DNA from: Oceanirhabdus sp. W0125-5
GTDB lineage: Bacteria > Bacillota > Clostridia > Clostridiales > Clostridiaceae
NCBI RefSeq assembly: GCF_027938815.1
Contig: NZ_CP115913.1
Coordinates: 62,001-126,000, forward strand
Direction: 5' to 3'
DNA length: 64,000 nucleotides
Numbering within the stretch: the stretch's first letter is position 1; every line of letters begins with the position of its first letter. Below, piece after piece: positions 54,038 to 61,691 of the stretch. A program made the translations under genes and the position numbers. The notes beneath the pieces are model-generated. The model did not search any database, was not told where the DNA came from, and saw only the letters and a list, made by a program, of their open reading frames with translations.

Positions 54038-54508
54038 CTAAAACTTTAAATTTTTAAATAAGTTAAACATTCTTTCAACACTGTTTCTCTTCTCTTGTAA
54101 TGCATCTGCCAATATTTGAATTTTCTCCTGATATTCTTCATGTAATATTTCTAATTCTTCTTCAGACAACCCATCTTCATTCATCATCTCATTAATAAGC
54201 TGTAATTCTTCTCTTATATCAGGAATATGTATATTATTATACTTACTGATCATGGATTTAATCATATAATCATGTTTCCCTGAAGAATACGACTCTTTTT
54301 TCTCTTCCCCCACTTCTGTTTGACTGCTCTCTTCCATACCATCTTTTAAGTTCTCAATTCTTCTTTTTATATCATTAAGTTCTTCAAATATTTCCTTTTC
54401 TTCATACTCCTCATATAAGTCTTTTTCATTCATACTCTTAATCTTCTTCATTTGGTGAGCTTGCTTTATTTGTTTCATTAAAATAGCTTTTGATATAATA
54501 TCTTTCAT
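54038..54508 (-). CDS. Coiled-coil protein of unknown function
   Basis: The 156-residue soluble protein is highly charged and mainly helical, with coiled-coil segments at about 35-60 and 105-140 (EEELEILHEEYQEKIQIL) and a glutamate-rich middle. There is no recognised domain. I prefer ATG 54508, nine bases after AGGTG; several start codons lie in tandem (GTG-ATG-ATG). It is monocistronic. Confidence 0.65.
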   Translation of the reverse strand: MKDIISKAILMKQIKQAHQMKKIKSMNEKDLYEEYEEKEIFEELNDIKRRIENLKDGMEESSQTEVGEEKKESYSSGKHDYMIKSMISKYNNIHIPDIREELQLINEMMNEDGLSEEELEILHEEYQEKIQILADALQEKRNSVERMFNLFKNLKF

Positions 54509-54589
54509 ATACATCATCACCTATAAACATTATATACTATAGTTTATAAGTCCTTTAGTGCATTTATGAAAACATCTATACATTACAGT

Positions 54590-54774
54590 TTGATTTATTT
54601 TTTATTCATACATATTTTTTTAAAAAGTGATAATAATATTAGTATCGGAGATGTATTGAATGACTTCAAAGATGATTATAGTGAAGTTAGTATGATTCAC
54701 TTAAAAATAATCTTCTTTGTATTCAATGCATTTACCGTTTGCTTGGGAGCGTTTTCCCAAGCTTTATTTATTTA
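54590..54774 (+). ncRNA. Candidate structured RNA
   Basis: TTGATT (54590-54595) and TATTTT (54613-54618), 17 bases apart, precede a long hairpin. Paired blocks are ATTGAAT/ATTCAAT (54655/54721), CAAAGA/TCTTTG, GATTAT/ATAATC and GTGAA/TTCAC, together over 20 bp around a 10-base loop. A terminator-like hairpin GCTTGGGA/TCCCAAGC (54741-54762) with TTTATTTATTT follows. The predicted RNA is about 150 bases. A 91-codon frame crosses all of this but has no ribosome-binding site. Confidence 0.45.
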
Positions 54775-54782
54775 TAAAAAAA

Positions 54783-54833
54783 CTTGTTTAAAGATTAAAT
54801 TAAACTTTTATAATCTAATCTATAAACAAGTGA
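54783..54833 (-). terminator. Terminator of the nucleotidase gene
   Basis: Stem ACTTGTTTA-T-AGATTA/TAATCT-T-TAAACAAGT of about 16 bp followed on the minus strand by seven U. It abuts the candidate structured RNA on the other strand. Confidence 0.7.
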
Positions 54834-54853
54834 AAATTTAATTCTATATTTTG

Positions 54854-55423
54854 TTATGCATATTTCTTTTCTTTACTTATCATATCAATTTCTTCTTTAA
54901 TTTCAATCCAATCAGATACTCTCTTAATATTATTATTTAGAGGATGTCTATTGTAATAACAATCTATAAGCAGCACGTTAATACCTGTTTGTGATAATTC
55001 TATGGCATTTTCATACCTATCTTCAATAAAAAGATCGCACTTAAGCTCCATAGCTGTTTTTACTTTATTATGACTTCCCAACATAAATAACTCACCTTTA
55101 GGAAGTCCAGCCTTTTCAAACCATTCTTCTGTTATAGTTTTAAGGGAAATATCTCTAGCTGTAACATAATAAATATTATGCTCTTGTGCTATTTGTTCTA
55201 AAATTTGTTTAGCATTTTCTCTAATAACAGCTTTTCCATGAAGTTCATCACTATATATTCTATAAAATTCATTAAACTGTTCTTCTGTAACTTTTGCCAC
55301 TTTACATAAATCATAATAAATTAAATCCTCATCTACAAGATTTAAATTAAAGTGTTCATTCATATAATTTACCCAATAATATGCATTAGTAATTGTTCCG
55401 TCAATATCTATACAAATATTCAT
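54854..55423 (-). CDS. HAD-family 5' nucleotidase (NT5C/YqfW-like)
   Basis: The 189-residue HAD phosphatase has the nucleophile motif Asp6-Ile-Asp8-Gly-Thr (ICIDIDGT), the threonine motif YVTARD near 95 and the acidic motif FIEDRYENA near 134. This matches 5'(3')-deoxyribonucleotidase-like YqfW proteins. I start at ATG 55423 because GAGGT is five bases upstream. It follows the membrane glucosaminidase-like gene after 19 bp and is probably cotranscribed. Confidence 0.85.
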   Translation of the reverse strand: MNICIDIDGTITNAYYWVNYMNEHFNLNLVDEDLIYYDLCKVAKVTEEQFNEFYRIYSDELHGKAVIRENAKQILEQIAQEHNIYYVTARDISLKTITEEWFEKAGLPKGELFMLGSHNKVKTAMELKCDLFIEDRYENAIELSQTGINVLLIDCYYNRHPLNNNIKRVSDWIEIKEEIDMISKEKKYA

Positions 55424-55442
55424 CTCATACCTCATGTCGTTA

Positions 55443-56618
55443 TTATTTCAATTCACAGTATTCCATCATATCCCAAAACAACGCCTCTACACCTTTATAC
55501 CAATCAGAATCATCTGCATATAATCTATTTATCCATTTAAATATATTTATACCTTCAACAGCACCTTTCCCAAGATTAATTACTGTTCTAGCTGCTATTT
55601 CGCTGGAATCTTTAATATCTGTGTTATAGTGCTTCCAACTAACAAACACATTAAATGGATTATTAACTATTTGCTTAGCTTCTTCATCGCTCTTTGGAAC
55701 AAAACCTTGCTCTTGTCCAGTAATAGCAAAAAGGATTAAGGGATTTAGATTGAATTCCTTTGATGTCTGTATTATATCATAAAAATACTCATCTTCTATT
55801 AATAAAGAGTTACGATTACTTAAATATTCTTTTAGTTTTATCTCATCAATTTCAATATAATCAAAATAATCAGGTAGAAACGGATGACACGCTAAGATGT
55901 CATAATCAACCTTAGCCTTTTTCATTTCCCTTGAATATACTTCATATGATTCAGCAAGATTACTTCTGTACTCTTTTTGAGCCAACACACCATTACTCTC
56001 TGCCATTCCAACATTTTCATTGAACATATAAAATGCACCTGTCATTATCAATATCGCTATAAAGCTAATCCTAGCGATATTATACACCTCTTTAGGCGTA
56101 AGTGTAGTTAAAAACCCTTTAATAGCTCTCATAAGGTCTCTAGTGCTTTTTAAGACAACATGAGGAATAGTCACCAACTCCTCCTGGTGTGTTTCAGTTT
56201 GCACAATTGAATAATCCCCTAAATAATCTATTCCCTTAATATTATCTAAGAATTCCACTACATCATCATTATGTACCTGATAATCTACACTATCTTCAAT
56301 CCAATTTCCAATTTCCTTAATTGAACTTGATTGATTATCAATTACATTGCTACAAACTTTTAGAACATCATATTTAGTTATGTCATTTCCTTTGTTTGTA
56401 ATAGCTTGTTCAATTACATCGTTAATAACAGCTTCTTTTTCCCTAATATTCAATGCTTCTAATTCCTTCTTAATAACTTTATTAAGGGCATCTTTGATAA
56501 TATCATTATTAGCAGAGTCTGTGTTGTTGGGATATTTAGTTTTAATATACTTGTCCACTTTAGTCACAACTTTTTTATCGACTAAAATAGCTTGTTTTAA
56601 CTTCTCAAAATAATACAT
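55443..56618 (-). CDS. Membrane-anchored lysozyme-fold (glucosaminidase-like) protein
   Basis: The 391-residue protein has a cytoplasmic helical N-terminal half (to about 175), one membrane segment (about 182-202) and an extracellular domain with FNLNPLILFAITGQEQGFVP near 293-312. Glu in GQEQGF is the probable catalytic acid, and NPFNVF follows. This resembles endo-beta-N-acetylglucosaminidase domains that cut peptidoglycan. The long cytoplasmic part is unusual. I start at ATG 56618, seven bases after AGAGG. Confidence 0.7.
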   Translation of the reverse strand: MYYFEKLKQAILVDKKVVTKVDKYIKTKYPNNTDSANNDIIKDALNKVIKKELEALNIREKEAVINDVIEQAITNKGNDITKYDVLKVCSNVIDNQSSSIKEIGNWIEDSVDYQVHNDDVVEFLDNIKGIDYLGDYSIVQTETHQEELVTIPHVVLKSTRDLMRAIKGFLTTLTPKEVYNIARISFIAILIMTGAFYMFNENVGMAESNGVLAQKEYRSNLAESYEVYSREMKKAKVDYDILACHPFLPDYFDYIEIDEIKLKEYLSNRNSLLIEDEYFYDIIQTSKEFNLNPLILFAITGQEQGFVPKSDEEAKQIVNNPFNVFVSWKHYNTDIKDSSEIAARTVINLGKGAVEGINIFKWINRLYADDSDWYKGVEALFWDMMEYCELK

Positions 56619-56760
56619 AATAATCCTCTTCTTTTTCAATCTTCATTACAATTACACTATTATACATGTAAAAATCAAAAAGTCAAATTTTTTAACACTA
56701 TTTTAATCATTTGTTCACCATTTATTAATATTCAGCACTTGATTTTACAATTAATTCGTA

Positions 56761-56803
56761 TTATATAGCAGTACAAACTCTTTAAGTTTATACCACTATA
56801 TAA
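56761..56803 (-). terminator. Hairpin after the M20 amidohydrolase gene
   Basis: TTATATAG/CTATATAA and TACAAAC/GTTTATA pair around a 7-base loop with two small bulges. The U tract on the minus strand is weak. Confidence 0.5.
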
Positions 56804-56840
56804 CATAAATATCTAAGGATATTTTATACATAATTCTTAA

Positions 56841-57986
56841 CTATTTTCCTAGAAAATCAACTGCATATTGCATATATAATTTAGCCCCTTTTTCAAGATT
56901 ATCTTCATCTATATCAAACCTAGGATTATGATGAGGATACGCTTCTTCTTTTCTTGCACCTAAAAATGCCAATACTGATGGTACTTTTTCAGCAAACAAA
57001 GAAAAATCTTCTCCAGCTGTAAGTTTTCTCATAGAAATCAAACTTTCATTTCCAAATAGTTTCTTAACACTTTCTTCAGCTATTTTACTACACTCTTTAT
57101 CATTAACAACTGGTGGCGGACCAAAAATGTATTCCATTTCAGTATTAACACCATACATATCACCTGTCGACTTTACTATTCTCTCTATTGAATTTTTAAT
57201 TTTAAGTCTAGTCTCCTGATTAAAAGCTCTAACTGTTCCGCTAAGCATCGCTTCTTCAGCAATTATATTATATTTTGAACCTGATTTCAGTTCCCCTATA
57301 GTCACTACACCTGACTCAAGTGGGCTTATTTCTCTACTAATGACTGTTTGTAAATTCATAACCATAGATGCAGCTGCAACTAAAGCATCTTTCCCTTCTT
57401 GAGGTAAAGACCCATGACATCCTTTTCCTTTTACATTTACCTTAAAAATATCTGGTGATGCCATTCTCTCACCCTCATCAACAGAAATTTTACCATTCTC
57501 TAACATAGACCATATATGTATTGCAAAAGCACTATCTACACCATCTAAAACCCCTTCTGATATCATTCTCTCAGCACCTTCACCACATTCTTCCGCAGGC
57601 TGAAATACAATCCTTACACTCCCCTGAATAAGCTCTCTATTGTCATTTAGAAGTTTGGCAGCCCCAAGCAGCATAGCAATATGTGCATCATGACCACATG
57701 CATGCATAACTCCACTATTTAAGGATTTAAATTCAAACTCATTTTTTTCAGTCAACTCTAAAGCGTCTATATCACCTCTCAATAACACCCTCTTACCTCT
57801 GGTATTACCTTCAATATCAACAACCACACCTGTTGAAGCACACTCCTTAAATTCAAGCCCCATTTTTGTCAGTTCTTCTTTTATTCTCTTACTTGTCTCA
57901 AACTCTTTCCAGCTAACTTCAGGATATTTATGAAACTCCCTTCTTAAATGTATCAAGTACTCATTAAATCCTTTTTCTATTTTCAT
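56841..57986 (-). CDS. M20-family amidohydrolase (N-acyl amino acid / HipO-type)
   Basis: The 381-residue enzyme hydrolyses N-acyl amino acids. Metal ligands are in ACGHDAHIAML near 98-108, QPAEECGEGA near 130-139 and HHNPRFDID near the C-terminus. A dimerisation domain lies at about 180-290. The family includes hippuricase and indole-acetyl-amino-acid hydrolases. I start at ATG 57986, with GGGGG five bases before it. It is preceded by ~175 bp with a terminator. Confidence 0.9.
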   Translation of the reverse strand: MKIEKGFNEYLIHLRREFHKYPEVSWKEFETSKRIKEELTKMGLEFKECASTGVVVDIEGNTRGKRVLLRGDIDALELTEKNEFEFKSLNSGVMHACGHDAHIAMLLGAAKLLNDNRELIQGSVRIVFQPAEECGEGAERMISEGVLDGVDSAFAIHIWSMLENGKISVDEGERMASPDIFKVNVKGKGCHGSLPQEGKDALVAAASMVMNLQTVISREISPLESGVVTIGELKSGSKYNIIAEEAMLSGTVRAFNQETRLKIKNSIERIVKSTGDMYGVNTEMEYIFGPPPVVNDKECSKIAEESVKKLFGNESLISMRKLTAGEDFSLFAEKVPSVLAFLGARKEEAYPHHNPRFDIDEDNLEKGAKLYMQYAVDFLGK

Positions 57987-58121
57987 AACTTCCCCCACTC
58001 CTTAAAAATACTTAAATTTATTTATAAAATAACTAGTGATTTAACTTTCAATTTGAATCAGCTTTTAGGTATATTATACCATGTTTGTACTTTTCTTAAT
58101 AAATGATAATTTCCTAGGGAA

Positions 58122-58150
58122 TAAAAAAAGCACGGATAACCGTGCTAAAA
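58122..58150. terminator. Terminator of the transglutaminase-like gene
   Basis: Stem AGCACGG/CCGTGCT with loop ATAA and A/T runs on both sides. Between it and the stop codon lies only TTGAGAATTCG, which may be a trace of a repeat arm. Confidence 0.8.
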
Positions 58151-58160
58151 AAACGAATTC

Positions 58161-60560
58161 TCAATTTTCTTTTTCGCCTTCGTACGGAAGCTTCATGCTT
58201 CCATCCTTTTTAACCATATAATAATGATCATCAAATCTATTCTTGTATATGATCCACTCACCTTTACTTCTAATTTCTAATGAATTTTCATTATTTATCC
58301 TTATTGCTCCTAACCCATCTTTATTTACTCTATAAATATATCCACCAATTCCACTACTAAAGAAAATCCACTCCTTATCAACTATAAAATCTACAACAGA
58401 ATCATTAGTGAGTTTTGTATTCTCACTTCCATCACTCTTTATTTTATATAATCTAAACCTATCTTCTAAGTTGATATAATATATCCACTTTCCATCTTTT
58501 ACTGGAAAACGCATCTTACTAAAATAACTATATTCTTTATTATCTAATGTTCCATACATCTCTCTATCCCAAGCATGATGATTAAGGGAACTATCATCTA
58601 CTAAAAAATATTCATAACTAACTTTATCCCTCTTATCTGGTGTAGGATCATTCCATGTAACATCTAGGTGATATTCTTTACCATTAATCTCAACAACATT
58701 CCAAATATGATCAAGAATAAGATTATTTACGAAAACTGCCCCTTTTATTACTCTGTTTGGTATTCCTAATAAATCCAAGAATAACTTCATCATCTCTGCA
58801 TAACCTTCACAAACAGCTAAATTGTCAAATAGAACACCATAAATATTATACGAATCTGCGCCTTCTGGTATATCTTTATCTGTATTATACTCTGTATTTC
58901 TAACTATATAATCATTTAATGCTATTACCTTCTCTAGTTCTGTCATGTCATCATTAATAATTTGTTTAATTACTTGAAGTGATTTCATATACGCCTTTTC
59001 AACTTTATCATTAGCTATATATACCAAATAATCTTTTGCTATAGCATCTGATAGGTCTTTAAATGATTTAACTATTGTATATTTTTTAGAACTGTTATTA
59101 ATATTTAATTGATTATTTACAATAATAGGTTCAATTCTAATTCCAACTTGATCTATTTTTTGTCCTGTCCTCATGGACATATCAATTTCCTTTTTATCGG
59201 CTACATAAAGATATAATAAATAAACCCCTTCTTCTTCTGGAACCCACCTAATTATATTTTCATATACATGATTGACCTGTATCCATTTGTCTCTATTTAC
59301 ATCAAAAACACCAAGTATATACTTATACTCCGTATCCTTAAGAATCTCTAGAAACTCCAGATAATTTATACCCTCTATGATTATCTCTTCCCCAGTTTTA
59401 TACACCTTGTTATTATTACTACTAATAATAATATTGCTATCAAGACTTTCTTGCAATTCTGATGATATAGGATGTATACTAAATTTCTTTCCTTTAAAGC
59501 TACTATAACCCTCATAATCATCTATGGTCCTTACCTGTACCCACAGTGTATGATTTCCTACATCAATGTTTCTATCAATATCCAGTTCATAGACTTCATC
59601 TGAATCTATGAATTCACTGTAACCATCAGTAATTTCAATATAATTCCCCTTATCAGTTATAACCCATACTCTATACTGTAATCTATCGCTACCAGAAGAT
59701 TTTATATAAAATTTTAATCTATCATTATAAAGCATTGGTTCATGAGAGGGTAGAATATAATCAATTATAACATTTTCTTCATTACCCCTAATTTTTACAG
59801 GCATAATTACCCATCTGTCATATTTATTGTTACTTATACTATCTTTAATCCATAAAACTAAGAAATATGTTCCGCTTTTTACAGGTGTCCATGTTATCTC
59901 TTTTCTATATTCTTCATTATCAATAATCCAATTATCACTCTCAACATGATAAACATGTAATTTATATAACTCCCCTTCTTTATTTTCAATTTTTATATTA
60001 TCCCCAATAAGGTTCTCATTGTTATGAATAAACTCTGAAAGACCTTCACTAATTAAATTCTCATCTTCAATTGAACCATTTCTATCATATACCTTTTTAA
60101 TGTTTCCTCTTCTTTGGTTGTCCAACTTGTAAGAATTATCATATTTTATTCCACTATTTACATTAATATTTATAGTTAACTCATATTTCTCTACTTCATT
60201 CTTTTCGTCTTTCTCTTTTATGTATACTTTAAACTTCTTATCATTAAGAGTATATTCTTCTTCAAACTTCAAATTATAAGTATCATTCTCTTTAATAAAT
60301 TCTTTATATCCCTCAGTTAACTTTCTTATATTTCCCTTATCATCAATTATATCAACTCTGAAAATAGGTTCTGAATACCCATCAAGCATAAGTAACAATT
60401 CAATTTTTTCTCCCTGCATCAATGGATAATGAGAAACTCCACCCTTTACCTTATTATTAGTGATTGCAAATACACTAAAATATGATTGAAAGAAAATTAT
60501 CCCAAACAAGATAAAAGCAATATTAAATTTTAGTGTAAACCCCTTATTAATTTTTCCCAT
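58161..60560 (-). CDS. Secreted transglutaminase-like surface protein
   Basis: The 799-residue precursor has a signal peptide (to about 32), several tandem beta-sandwich (triple-Tyr type) domains (about 40-480), a transglutaminase-like cysteine domain (about 520-660) and a C-terminal DUF5050-type repeat region. The catalytic triad is visible: Cys in LAVCEGYA near 588, His in DHIWNVV near 619 and Asp in HLDVTWND near 633. It may crosslink or cleave cell-surface peptides. AAAGGTGG precedes ATG. No cell-wall anchor motif is seen. Confidence 0.85.
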   Translation of the reverse strand: MGKINKGFTLKFNIAFILFGIIFFQSYFSVFAITNNKVKGGVSHYPLMQGEKIELLLMLDGYSEPIFRVDIIDDKGNIRKLTEGYKEFIKENDTYNLKFEEEYTLNDKKFKVYIKEKDEKNEVEKYELTININVNSGIKYDNSYKLDNQRRGNIKKVYDRNGSIEDENLISEGLSEFIHNNENLIGDNIKIENKEGELYKLHVYHVESDNWIIDNEEYRKEITWTPVKSGTYFLVLWIKDSISNNKYDRWVIMPVKIRGNEENVIIDYILPSHEPMLYNDRLKFYIKSSGSDRLQYRVWVITDKGNYIEITDGYSEFIDSDEVYELDIDRNIDVGNHTLWVQVRTIDDYEGYSSFKGKKFSIHPISSELQESLDSNIIISSNNNKVYKTGEEIIIEGINYLEFLEILKDTEYKYILGVFDVNRDKWIQVNHVYENIIRWVPEEEGVYLLYLYVADKKEIDMSMRTGQKIDQVGIRIEPIIVNNQLNINNSSKKYTIVKSFKDLSDAIAKDYLVYIANDKVEKAYMKSLQVIKQIINDDMTELEKVIALNDYIVRNTEYNTDKDIPEGADSYNIYGVLFDNLAVCEGYAEMMKLFLDLLGIPNRVIKGAVFVNNLILDHIWNVVEINGKEYHLDVTWNDPTPDKRDKVSYEYFLVDDSSLNHHAWDREMYGTLDNKEYSYFSKMRFPVKDGKWIYYINLEDRFRLYKIKSDGSENTKLTNDSVVDFIVDKEWIFFSSGIGGYIYRVNKDGLGAIRINNENSLEIRSKGEWIIYKNRFDDHYYMVKKDGSMKLPYEGEKEN

Positions 60561-60685
60561 CTAATGCCACCTTTAAATTTTTACAATCTTAATATCAGTA
60601 ATTTATAAGACCTTCCGTTCTTTATAAATATTATTTAACAATGGTAATAATTACCTCATAAGGCGTATATCTATTTTTCTACGTA

Positions 60686-60715
60686 TTGCATAATAATATT
60701 CATTTACTATATAAT
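60686..60715 (+). promoter_or_regulatory. Promoter of the RsgI-like gene
   Basis: TTGCAT (60686-60691) and TATAAT (60710-60715) are 18 bases apart, about 125 bp before the start codon. Confidence 0.55.
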
Positions 60716-60841
60716 CATATTATAACAGCAATTAAAGGTATAAATATTAAAATTTTATTAATTGTATATATTTACTATACGCCATTATATATACGAAACA
60801 TTAATTGTAAAGTTATAATTATTTCTAATATGGAGAATTCT

Positions 60842-61411
60842 ATGAAAAAATCAGGCAAAGTAATGAATGTAAAAGGTAGTAAGGTATATATTTTAACTCC
60901 TGAAGATGAATTTGCAATCGTAAAGATAAACTCTATTACTCCAGTAAAAGGAGAATTGTATACTGGATATGAATTCTATGAAATGCATAAAGGATTAAAA
61001 TTATTAATTTTCTTTATTTTAATTATGGGACTTGCTGTGAGTATATATTTCATTAAATATACCAAAGCAACTACTTCATTCATAATTAACATGAATGCCG
61101 AATTTAAAATAAATGTAAACAAAGATAATAAAGTTGTTAAAATAGAAGCCTTGAACTCTAAAGGAAAAAGCATATTAAATACTTCTAGTTTTTTTAATAA
61201 AAATTATAATGATACTCTCAAGAGATTATATAACGTTTGTACTGCAAAAGATTATTTTTCAAAAGAATATCTTTCAAGAACACCCTATGTAATCATATAT
61301 ATTAATGCTACTAGCCAAAATATTAATCTTGATTTCACTGAATTTGAAGAGTACCTAAACTTTCGTAAGCTTGACTTAATAATAAACCAAAATGGAAAAA
61401 GCAACAAATAA
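60842..61411 (+). CDS. RsgI-like anti-sigma factor, orphan
   Basis: The 189-residue protein has an N-terminal RsgI anti-sigma domain (2-45, KSGKVMNVKGSKVYILTPED), one membrane segment (about 55-75) and an extracellular RsgI-middle-type domain (TTSFIINMNAEFKINVNKDNK). Such proteins hold a SigI sigma factor at the membrane until an outside signal arrives. No sigI gene is adjacent, and no carbohydrate-binding tail follows. I start at ATG 60842, six bases after GGAG; 52 upstream in-frame codons are leader. Confidence 0.78.
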   Translation: MKKSGKVMNVKGSKVYILTPEDEFAIVKINSITPVKGELYTGYEFYEMHKGLKLLIFFILIMGLAVSIYFIKYTKATTSFIINMNAEFKINVNKDNKVVKIEALNSKGKSILNTSSFFNKNYNDTLKRLYNVCTAKDYFSKEYLSRTPYVIIYINATSQNINLDFTEFEEYLNFRKLDLIINQNGKSNK

Positions 61412-61412
61412 T

Positions 61413-61440
61413 AAAAAAGCACGCTGCAGCGTGCTTAAAA
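61413..61440. terminator. Bidirectional terminator
   Basis: Stem AAGCACGC/GCGTGCTT with loop TGCA and A/T runs on both sides. It serves the RsgI-like gene and, beyond repeat copy N, the glucosaminidase gene. Confidence 0.85.
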
Positions 61441-61441
61441 C

Positions 61442-61691
61442 AAATGTATAATGTATAATTGAAAATGGATAATGAAGGATGGTTCTGCCCGTGGTCAGAA
61501 CCTACATTATTATTGTTCTTTAAATCACAAATTTTTTACTCATTTTATCTAAGATAAAATATTGTGGTTCAGTATAATGTTTCATTTTAAATGAAGCGCG
61601 TAAAACTCACTTATCTAAGGAACAAGAAAATTGTAATTTCTCGAAGAGAAATGTCCATCATTATACATTATACATTATCAATTATCCATTT
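61442..61691 (+). repeat. Foldback repeat, copy N
   Basis: Full-length copy with GTATAAT-type arms on both sides. H1 is GGTTCTG/CAGAACC with a GC-rich loop, the mini-hairpin is degraded, and H4 is ATTTCTC/GAGAAAT. Its right end is directly at the stop codon of the glucosaminidase gene. Confidence 0.92.

Noticed and set aside
54566-54841. 91-codon plus-strand frame with hydrophobic segments
   Set aside because: No ribosome-binding site. It overlaps a long hairpin and two terminator-like hairpins, so non-coding RNA is more likely.
58151-58167. A sixteenth repeat copy after the transglutaminase-like gene
   Set aside because: Only about 15 bases (TTGAGAATTCG on the minus strand) resemble an arm; too short to call.
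1594-61691. CRISPR array or autonomous insertion sequence
   Set aside because: Repeats are ~250 bp, widely spaced and without spacer structure; no copy encodes a transposase.
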